64,000 nt of DNA, taken from the NCBI GenBank assembly GCA_002928535.1, contig PERG01000011.1, positions 1 to 64,000 of the forward strand. The letters are read 5' to 3'. The translations under genes and the position numbers were made by a program. Origin of the DNA: Methylotenera sp. Lineage in GTDB: Bacteria; Pseudomonadota; Gammaproteobacteria; Burkholderiales; Methylophilaceae. Below the pieces are notes generated by a model, which searched no databases, was not told the origin of the DNA, and saw only the letters and a list, made by a program, of their open reading frames with translations. Shown here one piece after another: positions 11,305 through 22,117 of the stretch. How positions within the stretch are numbered: the first letter of the stretch is position 1; every line of letters begins with the position of its first letter.

Positions 11305-13914
11305 TTAACGCTTTAGCAGCGCTTGTTCAAAGTCTTCTAAGGTAACGGGTTTGCTGAAGTAAAACCCTTGAAAGTAGTTGCAGCCGAAGCTTTTGAGCAT
11401 TTCAAATTGCGCCCGGTTCTCTACCCCTTCTGCCACGATATTGCATTGTATGGTCCTTCCAATCGCCAGAATCATCTGGATGATGGCAGCATCATTGGAA
11501 TCGGTAAGTACGTCTTGCACAAAGGATTGATCAATCTTAATTTGGGTAACCGGTAATTTTTTAAGGTACACCAAAGAAGAATGGCCTATACCGAAATCAT
11601 CTAGTGAGATACGTACCCCTAATTCCCTCAAAGTAATAAATTTCTTTATCACATCTTCAATATTATCAATAACCGCTGTTTCAGTAAGTTCCAGCTTTAA
11701 TTTTCCAGGGTCAATACCTGTTACTTGCAATAGCGCGTTCAACTCTTGTATAAAATTTACATACAGAAATTGCTTAGCACTGATATTGACAGAAAGCCGG
11801 ATCGGATCAAATACAGGATGACCATCCCACGCTTTAAGCTGCAGGCAGGCTTGTTCTAGCACCCAATACCCTATTTTTAATATCAAGTTATTTTCTTCTG
11901 CAATCGGAATAAATTCTACAGGGCTAATCTCACCTAATTGCGGATGTTGCCAACGTAATAACACTTCAGCCGCAATCACTTCCTGGTTCTCATCGACAAT
12001 ATTTTGATAATTGAGGTAGAACTCTTTATTTTTTAGGGCAGAGTGTAACGCCGCTTCTACCGCAAAGCCTTTGTCCAAGGTTTGCTGCGTTTGCAAATCG
12101 TAAAAACGGTAAGTATTACGGCCCGCTGTTTTGGCTTGATACATAGCAGTATCGGCATGCCGCAGATGCTCTTCAAAGCTGAGCTGGTCACCATTAAATA
12201 AGGTAATGCCAATGCTCCCGGTGGTGTTAAATTCAAACACCCCAAATTGATAAGTTTTATCCAGTTCACTGAGTAATTTTTGTACAATTTCTGCGGTTTG
12301 CTCAGATGCGATAGACTGATGCTGGCTTAAATTTTCGATGATCAGGATAAACTCATCGCCACTTAACCTTGCTACCGAGTCGCCCGCCCGTATCGCATTC
12401 TGGATACGTCTGGCTACTTCAATCAAAAGTTGGTCGCCTGCATCATGTCCCTTGGTATCATTAAGTGCTTTAAAATGATCAAGGTCCACAAAAATGAGTG
12501 CGCAATAACTTTTCTCACGTTTGGCCTTTACGACCGCACGCTGGAAACGGTCAATCAATAGCCGCCGATTGGGTAGACCCGTAAGCAAATCGTAATATGC
12601 AATGTTCTCTATTTCCTGCTGGGCTTTTTTCTGTTGAGATATATCGCGAATAAACCCTGTCACGATCTGGTTATCAAAGTCATTGAGTGCAGTAAGGGTA
12701 AGTTCTACAGGGAACTCACTGCCATCCGCGCGCTGGGCGACTAACTCCACCCGCTTATTAAACATGTGTTGCTTGCCTGTCGATACGAATTCAAGGTGTT
12801 TGTGATTATGCGCATCCCGCTGAGCAGGCGGTATGATGAGATTGGCAAGCGACTGGCCCATCACATCCTTTTTTTGGTAGCCAAATATTCGCTCGGCTGC
12901 CGGGTTGAACTCGATAACTGCGCCCTTGGCATCAATGCTAATAATGCCATCTAGAGCGCCGTCGATGACGGACCTCAGTTTTCGCTCATTATTGCGCATG
13001 GCGCGCTCCGCCATATTTCTTTCTGACTGCAATACCGAAATCAGCAGCATTACCACCATGAGGGTCACAATAAACGCCCACAGCGAAAATATACCTTCAT
13101 TGGCATCCAGGCTGTAAAACGCACCATAACCTTGTGAGGTCGCCCATACTGCAATGCTAGACAGGGTAATGACCACTAAAGAGCCGCCAATAAGGCCAAA
13201 ATGCATTGAAGCCCAGATCAGGACTGGCATAATCAAGAACAAAGACAACATAAATTGCTTATTCAAGCCCATCCCCAAGTTGGAGATAATCAACTCGCAA
13301 GCCGTGAAGAAAACTAACCAGCAAGCCAGTTGGTAATACTGGGTAATATTGAGATTAATCTTGGTTTTGCGAATGCTCAAAGTAAGTGGTAATGCCAGTA
13401 TCACGCCGACTGTATCGCCTACCCACCAAATAAACCATACGCGATTCATATTCTCCGCCTTCACAATATCAGAGAGATATAACGCTAAAATTCCGCCCCC
13501 AGAAGAAACCAGCATCCCCAGCAAGGCCGCACCTATCATCAGGCCAATGTCTTTTTGCCTGATCAGTTTTTCATTGAATTGCGCTTTTCTTAATAAGTAT
13601 GCGGAGATATAAGGTGCGAGTGTATTGGTAGTGGCAATGGCTAAACTTGCCAATACCGGGATTCCCATTGAATATTCAGTAAAGGCTGCGGCAAGATAGA
13701 TGGCCGGTAAGCTGATATTGCCCCAACGTAGGATTGCCCCAACCGCGATACCACTGGGTAGCCACATGAGGGTGGCGATGGACTCTTTATAAGGCACCAG
13801 CAAACCTAATTTAGCCGTAATCAGGTAAGCGGCAAAAACGACGATATATTTCGCTATCTTGAAATAGAAGGCATTTGGCATATCACGAACTCTACATGAA
13901 AATAAGCGTGCCAA
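11305..13914 (-). CDS. MASE1-PAS-GGDEF-EAL c-di-GMP turnover protein
   Basis: 869 aa; N-terminal multi-TM MASE1-like domain; PAS; GGDEF variant ARLSGDEF; EAL domain with EVLLRW, LELTETAVI, DDFGIGHSSL, AEGVE, QGFYFSKP. Confidence 0.9.
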   Translation of the reverse strand: MARLFSCRVRDMPNAFYFKIAKYIVVFAAYLITAKLGLLVPYKESIATLMWLPSGIAVGAILRWGNISLPAIYLAAAFTEYSMGIPVLASLAIATTNTLAPYISAYLLRKAQFNEKLIRQKDIGLMIGAALLGMLVSSGGGILALYLSDIVKAENMNRVWFIWWVGDTVGVILALPLTLSIRKTKINLNITQYYQLACWLVFFTACELIISNLGMGLNKQFMLSLFLIMPVLIWASMHFGLIGGSLVVITLSSIAVWATSQGYGAFYSLDANEGIFSLWAFIVTLMVVMLLISVLQSERNMAERAMRNNERKLRSVIDGALDGIISIDAKGAVIEFNPAAERIFGYQKKDVMGQSLANLIIPPAQRDAHNHKHLEFVSTGKQHMFNKRVELVAQRADGSEFPVELTLTALNDFDNQIVTGFIRDISQQKKAQQEIENIAYYDLLTGLPNRRLLIDRFQRAVVKAKREKSYCALIFVDLDHFKALNDTKGHDAGDQLLIEVARRIQNAIRAGDSVARLSGDEFILIIENLSQHQSIASEQTAEIVQKLLSELDKTYQFGVFEFNTTGSIGITLFNGDQLSFEEHLRHADTAMYQAKTAGRNTYRFYDLQTQQTLDKGFAVEAALHSALKNKEFYLNYQNIVDENQEVIAAEVLLRWQHPQLGEISPVEFIPIAEENNLILKIGYWVLEQACLQLKAWDGHPVFDPIRLSVNISAKQFLYVNFIQELNALLQVTGIDPGKLKLELTETAVIDNIEDVIKKFITLRELGVRISLDDFGIGHSSLVYLKKLPVTQIKIDQSFVQDVLTDSNDAAIIQMILAIGRTIQCNIVAEGVENRAQFEMLKSFGCNYFQGFYFSKPVTLEDFEQALLKR

Positions 13915-13940
13915 CCTCTATTTAAAGGTTAAGCACCCCA

Positions 13941-15422
13941 TTAGGTACGGTCTAAACCTTCTTGTACTAGTTCAGCAGCACGGAGTACCGCACGCGCTTT
14001 ATTTTGGGTTTCTTCCCATTCACTTTGAGGGACTGAATCTGCCACGATCCCGGCACCAGCTTGTACATAAAGCCGATTATTTTTAATAACACCGGTACGG
14101 ATAGCAATCGCAACATCCATGTCGCCATTAAAACCCAAGTAGCCAACCGCGCCTGCATAAATACCACGTTTGCTGGGTTCCAGCTCATCAATAATTTCCA
14201 TCGCCCGTACTTTAGGCGCACCAGATACCGTACCAGCCGGGAAGGTTGCCTTAATCACATCAACCGCATCCATGCCGGGTTTTAGCTTACCCTCTACATT
14301 GCTGACGATATGCATTACGTGCGAATAACGCTCAATCATCATATTGTCGGTGACCTTCACGGAGCCGGTCACTGCCACACGACCAACATCATTGCGACCT
14401 AAATCCATGAGCTGCACATGCTCGGCTCGCTCTTTAGGATCAGCCAGCAACTCTACCGATAAGGCGATATCTTGCTCACGCGTTTTGCCGCGCGGGCGTG
14501 TTCCGGCGATTGGGCGCGCTGTAACGGTACCGTTTTCCAAACGCACCAGAATTTCCGGCGAAGCGCCTACCACGTGATGGTCGCCCATGTCGTAATAGAA
14601 CATATAAGGAGATGGATTCAGACTACGCAGTGCACGATAGAGTGACAATGGCGGTGCAGAGAACGCCTGTGACATGCGTTGCGAAAGCACGACTTGCATA
14701 ATATCGCCATCGAGAATGTATTGCTGGGCGCGTTTGACTGCCGCTTTGAAATTTGCTTCGCCAAATTCTGAGCTTGCTGGCGTTTTCGCCATCGCCACAG
14801 AAGTAGGGATGGTCACTGACTTACGCAACATTTTGAGCAAGTCATTCAAGCGTTGTTTAGCATTATCAAAAGCGTTCGCTTGAGATGGGTCGGCGTATAC
14901 GATGAAATAAAGCTTGCCACTCAGGTTATCCACTACCGCCAACTCTTCAGACACCATGAGCAAAACATCCGGTGTATCGATTGCGTCTGGCTTCACGGTA
15001 TCGGCAAGGCGTTTTTCGATATAGCGTACCGTCTCATAACCAAAATAGCCCGCCAGGCCACCCGTGAAACGCGGCAAGCCTTGATAAGGCGGCGTCTTGA
15101 AGCGGGATTGATAGTCTTTAACGAAATCCAAGGGGTTAATATTGTCGGCAGACTCAATTACGGTATCTTGTACGATTACTTCTACTTTGCGGCCACGCGC
15201 AACGATACGTGTTTTAGCAGGTAAACCGATAATAGAGTAACGGCCGAAACGTTCACCTCCCTGCACGGATTCCAGCAGGTATGAATAAGGCTGATTTGCC
15301 AATTTGAGGTACAGGGAAAGCGGAGTATCGAGGTCGGCAAAAGTTTCCAGCACGAGCGGGATACGGTTATAGCCTTGCGCGCTGAGCGCGTTGAATTCTT
15401 CTAAACTGATGGTATTAAACAT
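13941..15422 (-). CDS. trpE: Anthranilate synthase component I
   Basis: Track ORF extends to 15461, but the start [10 protein letters not shown] at 15422 fits homologs better; [44 protein letters not shown] motifs. Confidence 0.94.
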   Translation of the reverse strand: MFNTISLEEFNALSAQGYNRIPLVLETFADLDTPLSLYLKLANQPYSYLLESVQGGERFGRYSIIGLPAKTRIVARGRKVEVIVQDTVIESADNINPLDFVKDYQSRFKTPPYQGLPRFTGGLAGYFGYETVRYIEKRLADTVKPDAIDTPDVLLMVSEELAVVDNLSGKLYFIVYADPSQANAFDNAKQRLNDLLKMLRKSVTIPTSVAMAKTPASSEFGEANFKAAVKRAQQYILDGDIMQVVLSQRMSQAFSAPPLSLYRALRSLNPSPYMFYYDMGDHHVVGASPEILVRLENGTVTARPIAGTRPRGKTREQDIALSVELLADPKERAEHVQLMDLGRNDVGRVAVTGSVKVTDNMMIERYSHVMHIVSNVEGKLKPGMDAVDVIKATFPAGTVSGAPKVRAMEIIDELEPSKRGIYAGAVGYLGFNGDMDVAIAIRTGVIKNNRLYVQAGAGIVADSVPQSEWEETQNKARAVLRAAELVQEGLDRT

Positions 15423-15571
15423 ACATTTCCTAACTTGATGGGTCGATGATATGGCCGGCAAATTGCCGCTACTAGCTTCGCCACCATCGCCAACTGAGTG
15501 TTTTATTGTTGAGCAGGAAATACATATTAATTAATTGAATACTTATAGTTCTTATTTCAACGCAGTGAAGA

Positions 15572-16243
15572 TTATGTTGCGATCAGCTCCACTGCATCCC
15601 CTATATGGTCAATCAATGCGTCTACCGCACCGATTTCCATACTATACCCTTGATTATAGCCATAAGGCACGGTAAATACATAGCAGCCTGCATTACGCGC
15701 TGCCTCTACATCGGTTTTAGAATCGCCAATCAACAAGCTTTCATTGACCGGTATACCAAACTGCTCGCAGATATATATAATTTGATCCGGGTCAGGCTTC
15801 TTTTTTTTCAGAGTATCGCCAGATACCACTACATCAAAATAAGGCAGTAGCTGGCTTTGCTTCAGTAAAGGCAATGTAAAAGCCTCAGGCTTATTGGTAA
15901 TACAAGCCAACTTGAATCCGGCTGCTTTGATGGCGATTAAGGCTTCAATCACATTTGGATAAGGCTGGCTCTCAGCGACCACTTTTGCATAGGCTTCAAA
16001 GAACAGCGGCTGCGCTTTTGCCAATAACTCACTTGTCGGCTCGGCCTTATAAGCGTGGTTAAGACAGCGCTTAATTAATATTTGCGCACCTTCACCGATA
16101 AACCCTTGTATCTGCTCTGCAGCCAGCTGGGGCTTACCCATTGCTGCCAACATATGGTTTGCTGCCTGCGCGATTTCAGGGGCGGTATGCACCAGCGTGC
16201 CGTCAAGATCAATCATGACGACTTTCACTTTAAATTTGCTCAC
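15572..16243 (-). CDS. gph: Phosphoglycolate phosphatase (HAD family)
   Basis: 223 aa; MIDLDGTLVHTAPEI, ITNKPEAF, GDSKTDVEAARNAG. Confidence 0.92.
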   Translation of the reverse strand: MSKFKVKVVMIDLDGTLVHTAPEIAQAANHMLAAMGKPQLAAEQIQGFIGEGAQILIKRCLNHAYKAEPTSELLAKAQPLFFEAYAKVVAESQPYPNVIEALIAIKAAGFKLACITNKPEAFTLPLLKQSQLLPYFDVVVSGDTLKKKKPDPDQIIYICEQFGIPVNESLLIGDSKTDVEAARNAGCYVFTVPYGYNQGYSMEIGAVDALIDHIGDAVELIAT

Positions 16244-16376
16244 GACTTATCTAAAAATTAAAATATCTAAACAAGACTAGGCGTTAAAGAAAATTTAATT
16301 ACGATGCATACATTTGAGTATGTGAGCGTTTAAATTTTCTTTAACAACAAAGTTTGTGACGATACTTTTAGTTTTT

Positions 16377-17096
16377 TTAAGCTGCAGCCAATGAAGCACG
16401 CATCGCGCTGACTACAGTGTCGTAGCGGTTTTTATCATTTTCACCAGGCGCACCAAAAATCGCACTGCCTGCTACGAATGTATCGGCTCCGGCACGCGCG
16501 ATTTCAGCGATATTTTGTGCATTCACGCCACCGTCCACTTCCAGCCAGATTTGACGACCGGTTTTTTCGTAGTAGGCATCAATACGTGCACGGGCCAATT
16601 TCAATTTTTCGAGGGTTTCAGGAATGAATTTCTGACCGCCGAAGCCAGGGTTCACAGACATTAATAAAATCATATCGACCTTATCCATCACGTGATCCAG
16701 GTAGCTCAGTGAGGTGGCCGGATTAAATACCAAGCCGGATTTACAGCCCAAATCACGCACCATGGCCAGGCTGCGGTCAATATGGTCAGAAGCTTCGGGA
16801 TGGAACGTGATGATATTGGCACCAGCCTTAGCAAAGTCAGGGATGATGCGGTCAACTGGTTTTACCATCAAGTGCACGTCAATTAAGGCGCCGACTTTTT
16901 TTGCTGTTTCACGGATGGCGTCACATACCAGCGGACCTATCGTCAGGTTAGGCACATAATGATTATCCATTACATCGAAGTGCACGATGTCGGTACCGGA
17001 GTTGATGACATCCTCAATCTCCTGACCGAGTTTGGCGAAATTCGCAGAAAGAATACTAGGGGCGATTCTAAAAGTTTTATCCATGGCTACATCCAT
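16377..17096 (-). CDS. rpe: Ribulose-phosphate 3-epimerase
   Basis: 239 aa; [64 protein letters not shown]. Confidence 0.96.
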   Translation of the reverse strand: MDVAMDKTFRIAPSILSANFAKLGQEIEDVINSGTDIVHFDVMDNHYVPNLTIGPLVCDAIRETAKKVGALIDVHLMVKPVDRIIPDFAKAGANIITFHPEASDHIDRSLAMVRDLGCKSGLVFNPATSLSYLDHVMDKVDMILLMSVNPGFGGQKFIPETLEKLKLARARIDAYYEKTGRQIWLEVDGGVNAQNIAEIARAGADTFVAGSAIFGAPGENDKNRYDTVVSAMRASLAAA

Positions 17097-17397
17097 AATG
17101 TGTTTTAACAGGCTAAATTTAGCGTAACTAAATTGATTCTAAGCCGTTATTTTAACTTTATTTCTTCGTTTACATAAGCTTCTTGCTTAACATTAGCCAA
17201 TACGGGAAAATTACACCTTGGACCATATTCATCATTCTTTAAGACGAATGAAAATTGACGGTCTAAAATCAAGTCAAGAATTTAATTGAGATGTAGCGTT
17301 AGGAGACGCGCAGCGAATGACGCACACAGATCAAAACCGACATGGCGCACGGCAATCGTTGCAACGAATTGCTTATCAAAGGGATTGCTAGCGCGCT

Positions 17398-18642
17398 ATG
17401 CAGCTCTATGTCATCGGCGTTAACCACACGACCGCACCCATCCAGATTCGCGAACATGTCGCGTTCGATAGCGAGCATCTTGGCAGCGCCTTACGCGAAC
17501 TGACCCTGCATGACGCCAGCGAGGCAGCAATCCTGTCGACTTGCAACCGCACCGAACTATACTGCAGCACAGATAATCCGGCCAAGCCGCTTGCCTGGCT
17601 ATCGCAATACCATAAGCTCGAAACCAACAGCATCCAACCTTATATCTATACCCTGCCGGATAACGAAGCCGTGAAACATGCGTTCCGTGTGGCCTCCGGC
17701 TTAGATAGCATGGTGTTGGGTGAGCCGCAGATCCTAGGCCAATTTAAGCAATCAGTGAAAATCGCTCAGGATGCCGGTACGCTGGGTACTTTGCTACATA
17801 AGCTATTCCAACGCACGTTTGAAGTGGCTAAAGAAGTGCGTACTAATACCGATATCGGCGCCAATTCGATATCTATGGCCGCAGCAGCCGTAAAATTAGC
17901 GCAGCGTATCTTTGGCGACATCAGCGGCCAGAAGGTATTGTTTATCGGTGCCGGTGAGATGATCAGCTTATGTGCTGACCACTTTGCCGCGCAGAAACCC
18001 AAATCGATCGTAGTTGCCAACCGCACACTGGAACGCGGCATCGAACTCGCGGGGAAAATCGGCGGCGAAGCGATTTTGTTAAATGATCTGCCAGAGCGCT
18101 TTGCTGAGTTCGATATTGTGGTCACTTCTACGGCTAGCCAATTACCGATTATCGGTTTAGGCATGGTAGAAAGTGCGATTAAAACCCGCCGGCACCGGCC
18201 GATTTTTATGGTGGACCTTGCCGTACCTCGGGATATCGAACCGCAAGTCGCTGAGCTTGATGATGTATTCCTGTATACGGTGGATGACTTGGCACAAGTC
18301 GTCACTGATGGCATGGTCAATCGCCAGGAAGCGGCCATTGATGCCGAAATGATCGTCGCCGCGCGCGTTGAAAATTTCATGCATTGGTTGAAAAAACGTG
18401 AAGCTGTGCCTACTATCAAAGCTTTGCGTGACCAGGCTGAGGCCATGCGTAAAATTGAGTTGGAAAAAGCACTTAAGCTCATTCAAAAAGGTGAAAGCCC
18501 GGATAAAGTGCTGGAAGCCTTAAGTACCGCGCTCACCAACAAGTTTTTGCATGCGCCCAGCCATGCCTTGAATCTTGCCCAGGGTGACGAGCATGTGCGG
18601 CTAGAGCAGTTGATGAAACAGTTGTACCAGATAAAAAATTAA
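17398..18642 (+). CDS. hemA: Glutamyl-tRNA reductase
   Basis: 414 aa; [57 protein letters not shown]. Confidence 0.97.
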   Translation: MQLYVIGVNHTTAPIQIREHVAFDSEHLGSALRELTLHDASEAAILSTCNRTELYCSTDNPAKPLAWLSQYHKLETNSIQPYIYTLPDNEAVKHAFRVASGLDSMVLGEPQILGQFKQSVKIAQDAGTLGTLLHKLFQRTFEVAKEVRTNTDIGANSISMAAAAVKLAQRIFGDISGQKVLFIGAGEMISLCADHFAAQKPKSIVVANRTLERGIELAGKIGGEAILLNDLPERFAEFDIVVTSTASQLPIIGLGMVESAIKTRRHRPIFMVDLAVPRDIEPQVAELDDVFLYTVDDLAQVVTDGMVNRQEAAIDAEMIVAARVENFMHWLKKREAVPTIKALRDQAEAMRKIELEKALKLIQKGESPDKVLEALSTALTNKFLHAPSHALNLAQGDEHVRLEQLMKQLYQIKN

Positions 18643-18658
18643 TGGGAAGCTACAATGA

Positions 18659-18774
18659 AAAATACAAATTTTGGAATGTAGAGCAAGGACGCCCCGAACA
18701 CAATCACAGTACACAAGGTACGGCGAATTGATGAGCACCGCGCAACGTAGCAATACGTCCAAAATTTGAATTTT
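18659..18774. repeat. Imperfect hairpin-like intergenic element between hemA and prfA
   Basis: Terminal inverted repeats AAAATACAAATTTTGGA / TCCAAAATTTGAATTTT (16 of 17 positions complementary) around an 82-bp interior centred on GTAC-ACAAG-GTAC. Confidence 0.7.
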
Positions 18775-18784
18775 AGAGATTAAA

Positions 18785-19867
18785 ATGAAACCTAGCATGA
18801 TTAGAAAGCTCGCTACCTTAAGCGAGCGATTAGAAGAACTGAACCGCTTAATGAGCAGCGAAGGCGTCACCAACAATATGGATACGTACAGAAAGCTCAC
18901 GCAGGAGCACGCTGAAATAACGCCTATCGTTGAGCAGTATCATGCGTTTACGCAGGCTGAGGCTGATATTAAAGAAGCTCAAAATATGTTGAGCGATCCG
19001 GACATGAAGGAATTTGCCCAAGAAGAAATTGAAAACGGCAAAGCGAAATTAGAGGCCATTGAAAAAGCCTTGCAAACGTTGTTATTACCTAAAGACCCCA
19101 ATGATGAAAAAGGCCTTTTCCTTGAGATTCGGGCGGGCACGGGTGGTGATGAATCCGGTTTATTTGCCGGGGACCTATTCCGCATGTATAGCCGATATGC
19201 CGAACGTCAGCGCTGGAAAGTCGAGATCATGTCTGCCAATGAATCGGAGATTGGTGGTTACAAGGAAATCATTGCCAAAATTGACGGCTACGGCGCATAT
19301 TCCAAACTCAAGTTCGAATCTGGCGGCCATCGTGTGCAACGCGTGCCGGATACCGAAACCCAGGGTCGTATTCATACCTCTGCCTGTACCGTTGCCGTCT
19401 TACCAGAAGTCGATGAAATCAATGACGTTGTGATCAATCCGGCAGATATCCGTATCGATACTTACCGTGCCTCTGGCGCTGGCGGCCAGCACATTAACAA
19501 AACCGATTCCGCAGTGCGTATCACGCATAATCCAACGGGGATCGTCGTGGAATGCCAGGAAGGCCGCAGCCAGCATGCCAACAAGGCACAGGCAATGCAG
19601 GTGCTGGCAGCACGTATTAAAGCGGCACAAGTCAATGAACAGCAAAGCAAAATTGCCAGCGAGCGTAAATCATTGATCGGTTCCGGCGATCGCAGTGAAC
19701 GTATTCGCACTTACAACTATCCGCAAGGACGCATCACTGACCATCGTATTAACCTAACTTTATATAAGATCGACGCAATTACTGAAGGCGATATGGATGA
19801 ACTGATTGGCGCACTGATGGCTGAGCACCAAGCCGACTTGCTTGCAACACTAGGCGATGATAATTAA
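18785..19867 (+). CDS. prfA: Peptide chain release factor 1
   Basis: 360 aa; [38 protein letters not shown]. Confidence 0.97.
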   Translation: MKPSMIRKLATLSERLEELNRLMSSEGVTNNMDTYRKLTQEHAEITPIVEQYHAFTQAEADIKEAQNMLSDPDMKEFAQEEIENGKAKLEAIEKALQTLLLPKDPNDEKGLFLEIRAGTGGDESGLFAGDLFRMYSRYAERQRWKVEIMSANESEIGGYKEIIAKIDGYGAYSKLKFESGGHRVQRVPDTETQGRIHTSACTVAVLPEVDEINDVVINPADIRIDTYRASGAGGQHINKTDSAVRITHNPTGIVVECQEGRSQHANKAQAMQVLAARIKAAQVNEQQSKIASERKSLIGSGDRSERIRTYNYPQGRITDHRINLTLYKIDAITEGDMDELIGALMAEHQADLLATLGDDN

Positions 19868-19891
19868 CTGCTTTAATAGCAGGAAAATGTT

Positions 19892-20779
19892 TTGAACCAC
19901 ACACCAATAACCATTCGCGAGCATGGCTTATTTGCCCAACAGCAGCTTATCCAGTCCCTCGCTTTAGATAGTCACGAAGCCCAACTAGAAGCGCAGTTAC
20001 TACTGCAAACCGCTTTAAAGGTAGAGCGTGCATGGCTCATTGCCCATGAAATCGATGCTTTGGGAGCTAATAACCATGCCGAGTTTCAAACGCTACTTTT
20101 ACGTCGCTTACAAGGGGAGCCTATTGCCTACATACTCGGTTATCGCGAATTCTATGGTTTAAAACTATGCGTTACGCCGGATACCTTGATACCTAGGCCG
20201 GATACAGAAACATTGGTAGAAGCTGCATTAGCAAAAATTCCTCTCCATACAAAGGTTGAAATCCTCGATTTAGGAACTGGAGCAGGCGCGATTGCGTTAG
20301 CTGTTGCCGATCATCGACCGCATGCACAATTGATGGCCATAGATGCAAGTGAAAATGCGCTAACTATTGCCCAGAAAAATGCGAAAAACTTAAATATCGC
20401 CAATGTGCAGTTTCTGCATAGCGATTGGTTTTCGACTATTAACCCCAAACGCTTTGACTTAATTCTGAGTAATCCGCCTTATATCGAAGCAAGTGATACA
20501 CATCTTCAACAGGGCGATTTACGATTTGAACCGATCACTGCGTTAGCTTCCGGCCCCGATGGCTTAGATGATATCCGCCGGATCGTGCAGGATTGCCTGG
20601 TTTACCTGAAACCACAGGGCTGGCTTATGTTGGAGCATGGCTTTAACCAAGCACAAGCCGTAGCCGATTTAATGGCAGATAGTGGCTTGGTAGATATTGC
20701 AACTATTAAAGATTTGGGTGGCAATGATCGTGTCACTATCGCGAAAAATCCGCTTATTGTCAGCACGCATTGGCATTAA
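19892..20779 (+). CDS. prmC: Release factor glutamine methyltransferase
   Basis: 295 aa; FYGLKLCVTPDTLIPRPDTETLVE, DLGTGAGAIALA, SNPPYIE; follows prfA. Initiation is TTG at 19892 or nearby. Confidence 0.94.
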   Translation: MNHTPITIREHGLFAQQQLIQSLALDSHEAQLEAQLLLQTALKVERAWLIAHEIDALGANNHAEFQTLLLRRLQGEPIAYILGYREFYGLKLCVTPDTLIPRPDTETLVEAALAKIPLHTKVEILDLGTGAGAIALAVADHRPHAQLMAIDASENALTIAQKNAKNLNIANVQFLHSDWFSTINPKRFDLILSNPPYIEASDTHLQQGDLRFEPITALASGPDGLDDIRRIVQDCLVYLKPQGWLMLEHGFNQAQAVADLMADSGLVDIATIKDLGGNDRVTIAKNPLIVSTHWH

Positions 20780-20871
20780 ATGTAATCTCTCATTTGTAAA
20801 AATAGAAGACTCTAATTAAGATAGCTGGCATCAATAATTACACTTAATAATTAAAATAAAAAAGGGTCGCC

Positions 20872-22014
20872 ATGATCAATAAATTACGCCTTGCAATCCG
20901 CAACGATTTAGAAGCTCCACATGAGCAACGTACTTTTGGTTCAGGATGGTTTAGCGGCGTAGGTGCACTCATCACAAGTCTTGCTGGTTTATTTTTGCTG
21001 TTGAGCTGGCAATACCCAAGTTTTTTCTCAATGAAAGAGTTGACTGCTGTCATTCATCGAAACCCTTTGTTTGAAACCGTCATTCAAGGCTTTTTAATTG
21101 TTGGCTTTTTGCTGGCGTGTGCTAATTTAATTTTAAGACGTAACAAGATATTAGGGTTCAGCGCAATCTGCATAGTCTTCTTGGCTACTACCTTAGGACA
21201 AATAGGACAAATCTCACACGCTGCAATTGCACACACAAATTTAGGCTTAGATTGGTTTGCCCTCAATCTATTACTCACGGGTGTATTGTTTATACCATTA
21301 GAAAAAATGTTTGGCCGGCTGAAAGACCAGCCCTTGTTCCGAAGTGAATGGCGGGAAGATTTATTCTATTTTCTATTGAGTAGCTTGCTAGTCCAAAGCC
21401 TCACTTATCTAACGCTAGCGCCTTCAATGGCTATCTTGCAACATGCCAGTCACTGGTCGGAGCTCCGGCAAATGATGGCAAGCCAACCGTTATGGTTACA
21501 GGTCATAGAAGTCATGTTTTTAACTGATTTGGTGCAATATTGGTTTCACCGCGCATTTCATCAATTGCCATTCTTGTGGGGATTTCATGCCGTCCATCAT
21601 TCTGCGCAAGCAATGGATTGGTTAGCAGGGTCACGCATGCATATTGTCGAAATTATTGGCTTACGCGCCCTCACTATTATTCCAATGTATGCTTTAGGCT
21701 TTGCCGAAAGTGCACTGCATCTTTATATTTTGTTAGTTTATTTAAATGCCACTTTTGTACACGCCAATGTCCGTTTCAATGTGGAATGGCTAAAACCATT
21801 TATTGTTACGCCTCGTTTTCACCACTGGCATCATGGTATTGAGAAAGAAGCAATTGATGTGAATTTTGCCATTCATTTTCCGTGGTTAGATAAGCTTTTT
21901 GGTACCTACTATATGCCTAAAAATCAGTGGCCTAGCGGTTATGGTATAGGCGGACATCCTGTGCCGAACGGTTACTGGAGCCAATTCTTGTATCCTTTTA
22001 GGCGCAAAAATTAA
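20872..22014 (+). CDS. Sterol desaturase / fatty acid hydroxylase family membrane protein
   Basis: 380 aa; histidine boxes HRAFH, HAVHHS, HHWHHG; several TM segments. Confidence 0.88.
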   Translation: MINKLRLAIRNDLEAPHEQRTFGSGWFSGVGALITSLAGLFLLLSWQYPSFFSMKELTAVIHRNPLFETVIQGFLIVGFLLACANLILRRNKILGFSAICIVFLATTLGQIGQISHAAIAHTNLGLDWFALNLLLTGVLFIPLEKMFGRLKDQPLFRSEWREDLFYFLLSSLLVQSLTYLTLAPSMAILQHASHWSELRQMMASQPLWLQVIEVMFLTDLVQYWFHRAFHQLPFLWGFHAVHHSAQAMDWLAGSRMHIVEIIGLRALTIIPMYALGFAESALHLYILLVYLNATFVHANVRFNVEWLKPFIVTPRFHHWHHGIEKEAIDVNFAIHFPWLDKLFGTYYMPKNQWPSGYGIGGHPVPNGYWSQFLYPFRRKN

Positions 22015-22105
22015 CTAAGCCAACTATTGATGATTAGCTTTAATTCTCTAATGGGTCTTTTCAGCTTACTGCTAACAGCAAATTATTTTTGGTGGCTTCA
22101 CATAG

Positions 22106-22111
22106 TATAAT
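22106..22111 (+). promoter_or_regulatory. Possible -10 box (TATAAT) of metX-metW
   Basis: Perfect TATAAT ending 6 bp before metX ATG; no good -35 recognised. Confidence 0.4.
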
Positions 22112-22117
22112 TACGCG

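Noticed and set aside
14853-15224. 123-aa ORF antisense to trpE and other 60-140 aa antisense ORFs in the track
   Set aside because: Opposite well-supported genes, no domain-like motifs, no RBS or conservation argument.
17766-18482. 238-aa ORF antisense to hemA
   Set aside because: Lies wholly opposite a confidently identified hemA; composition (Ser/Ala/Arg/Thr/Ile-rich) is typical of a shadow frame.
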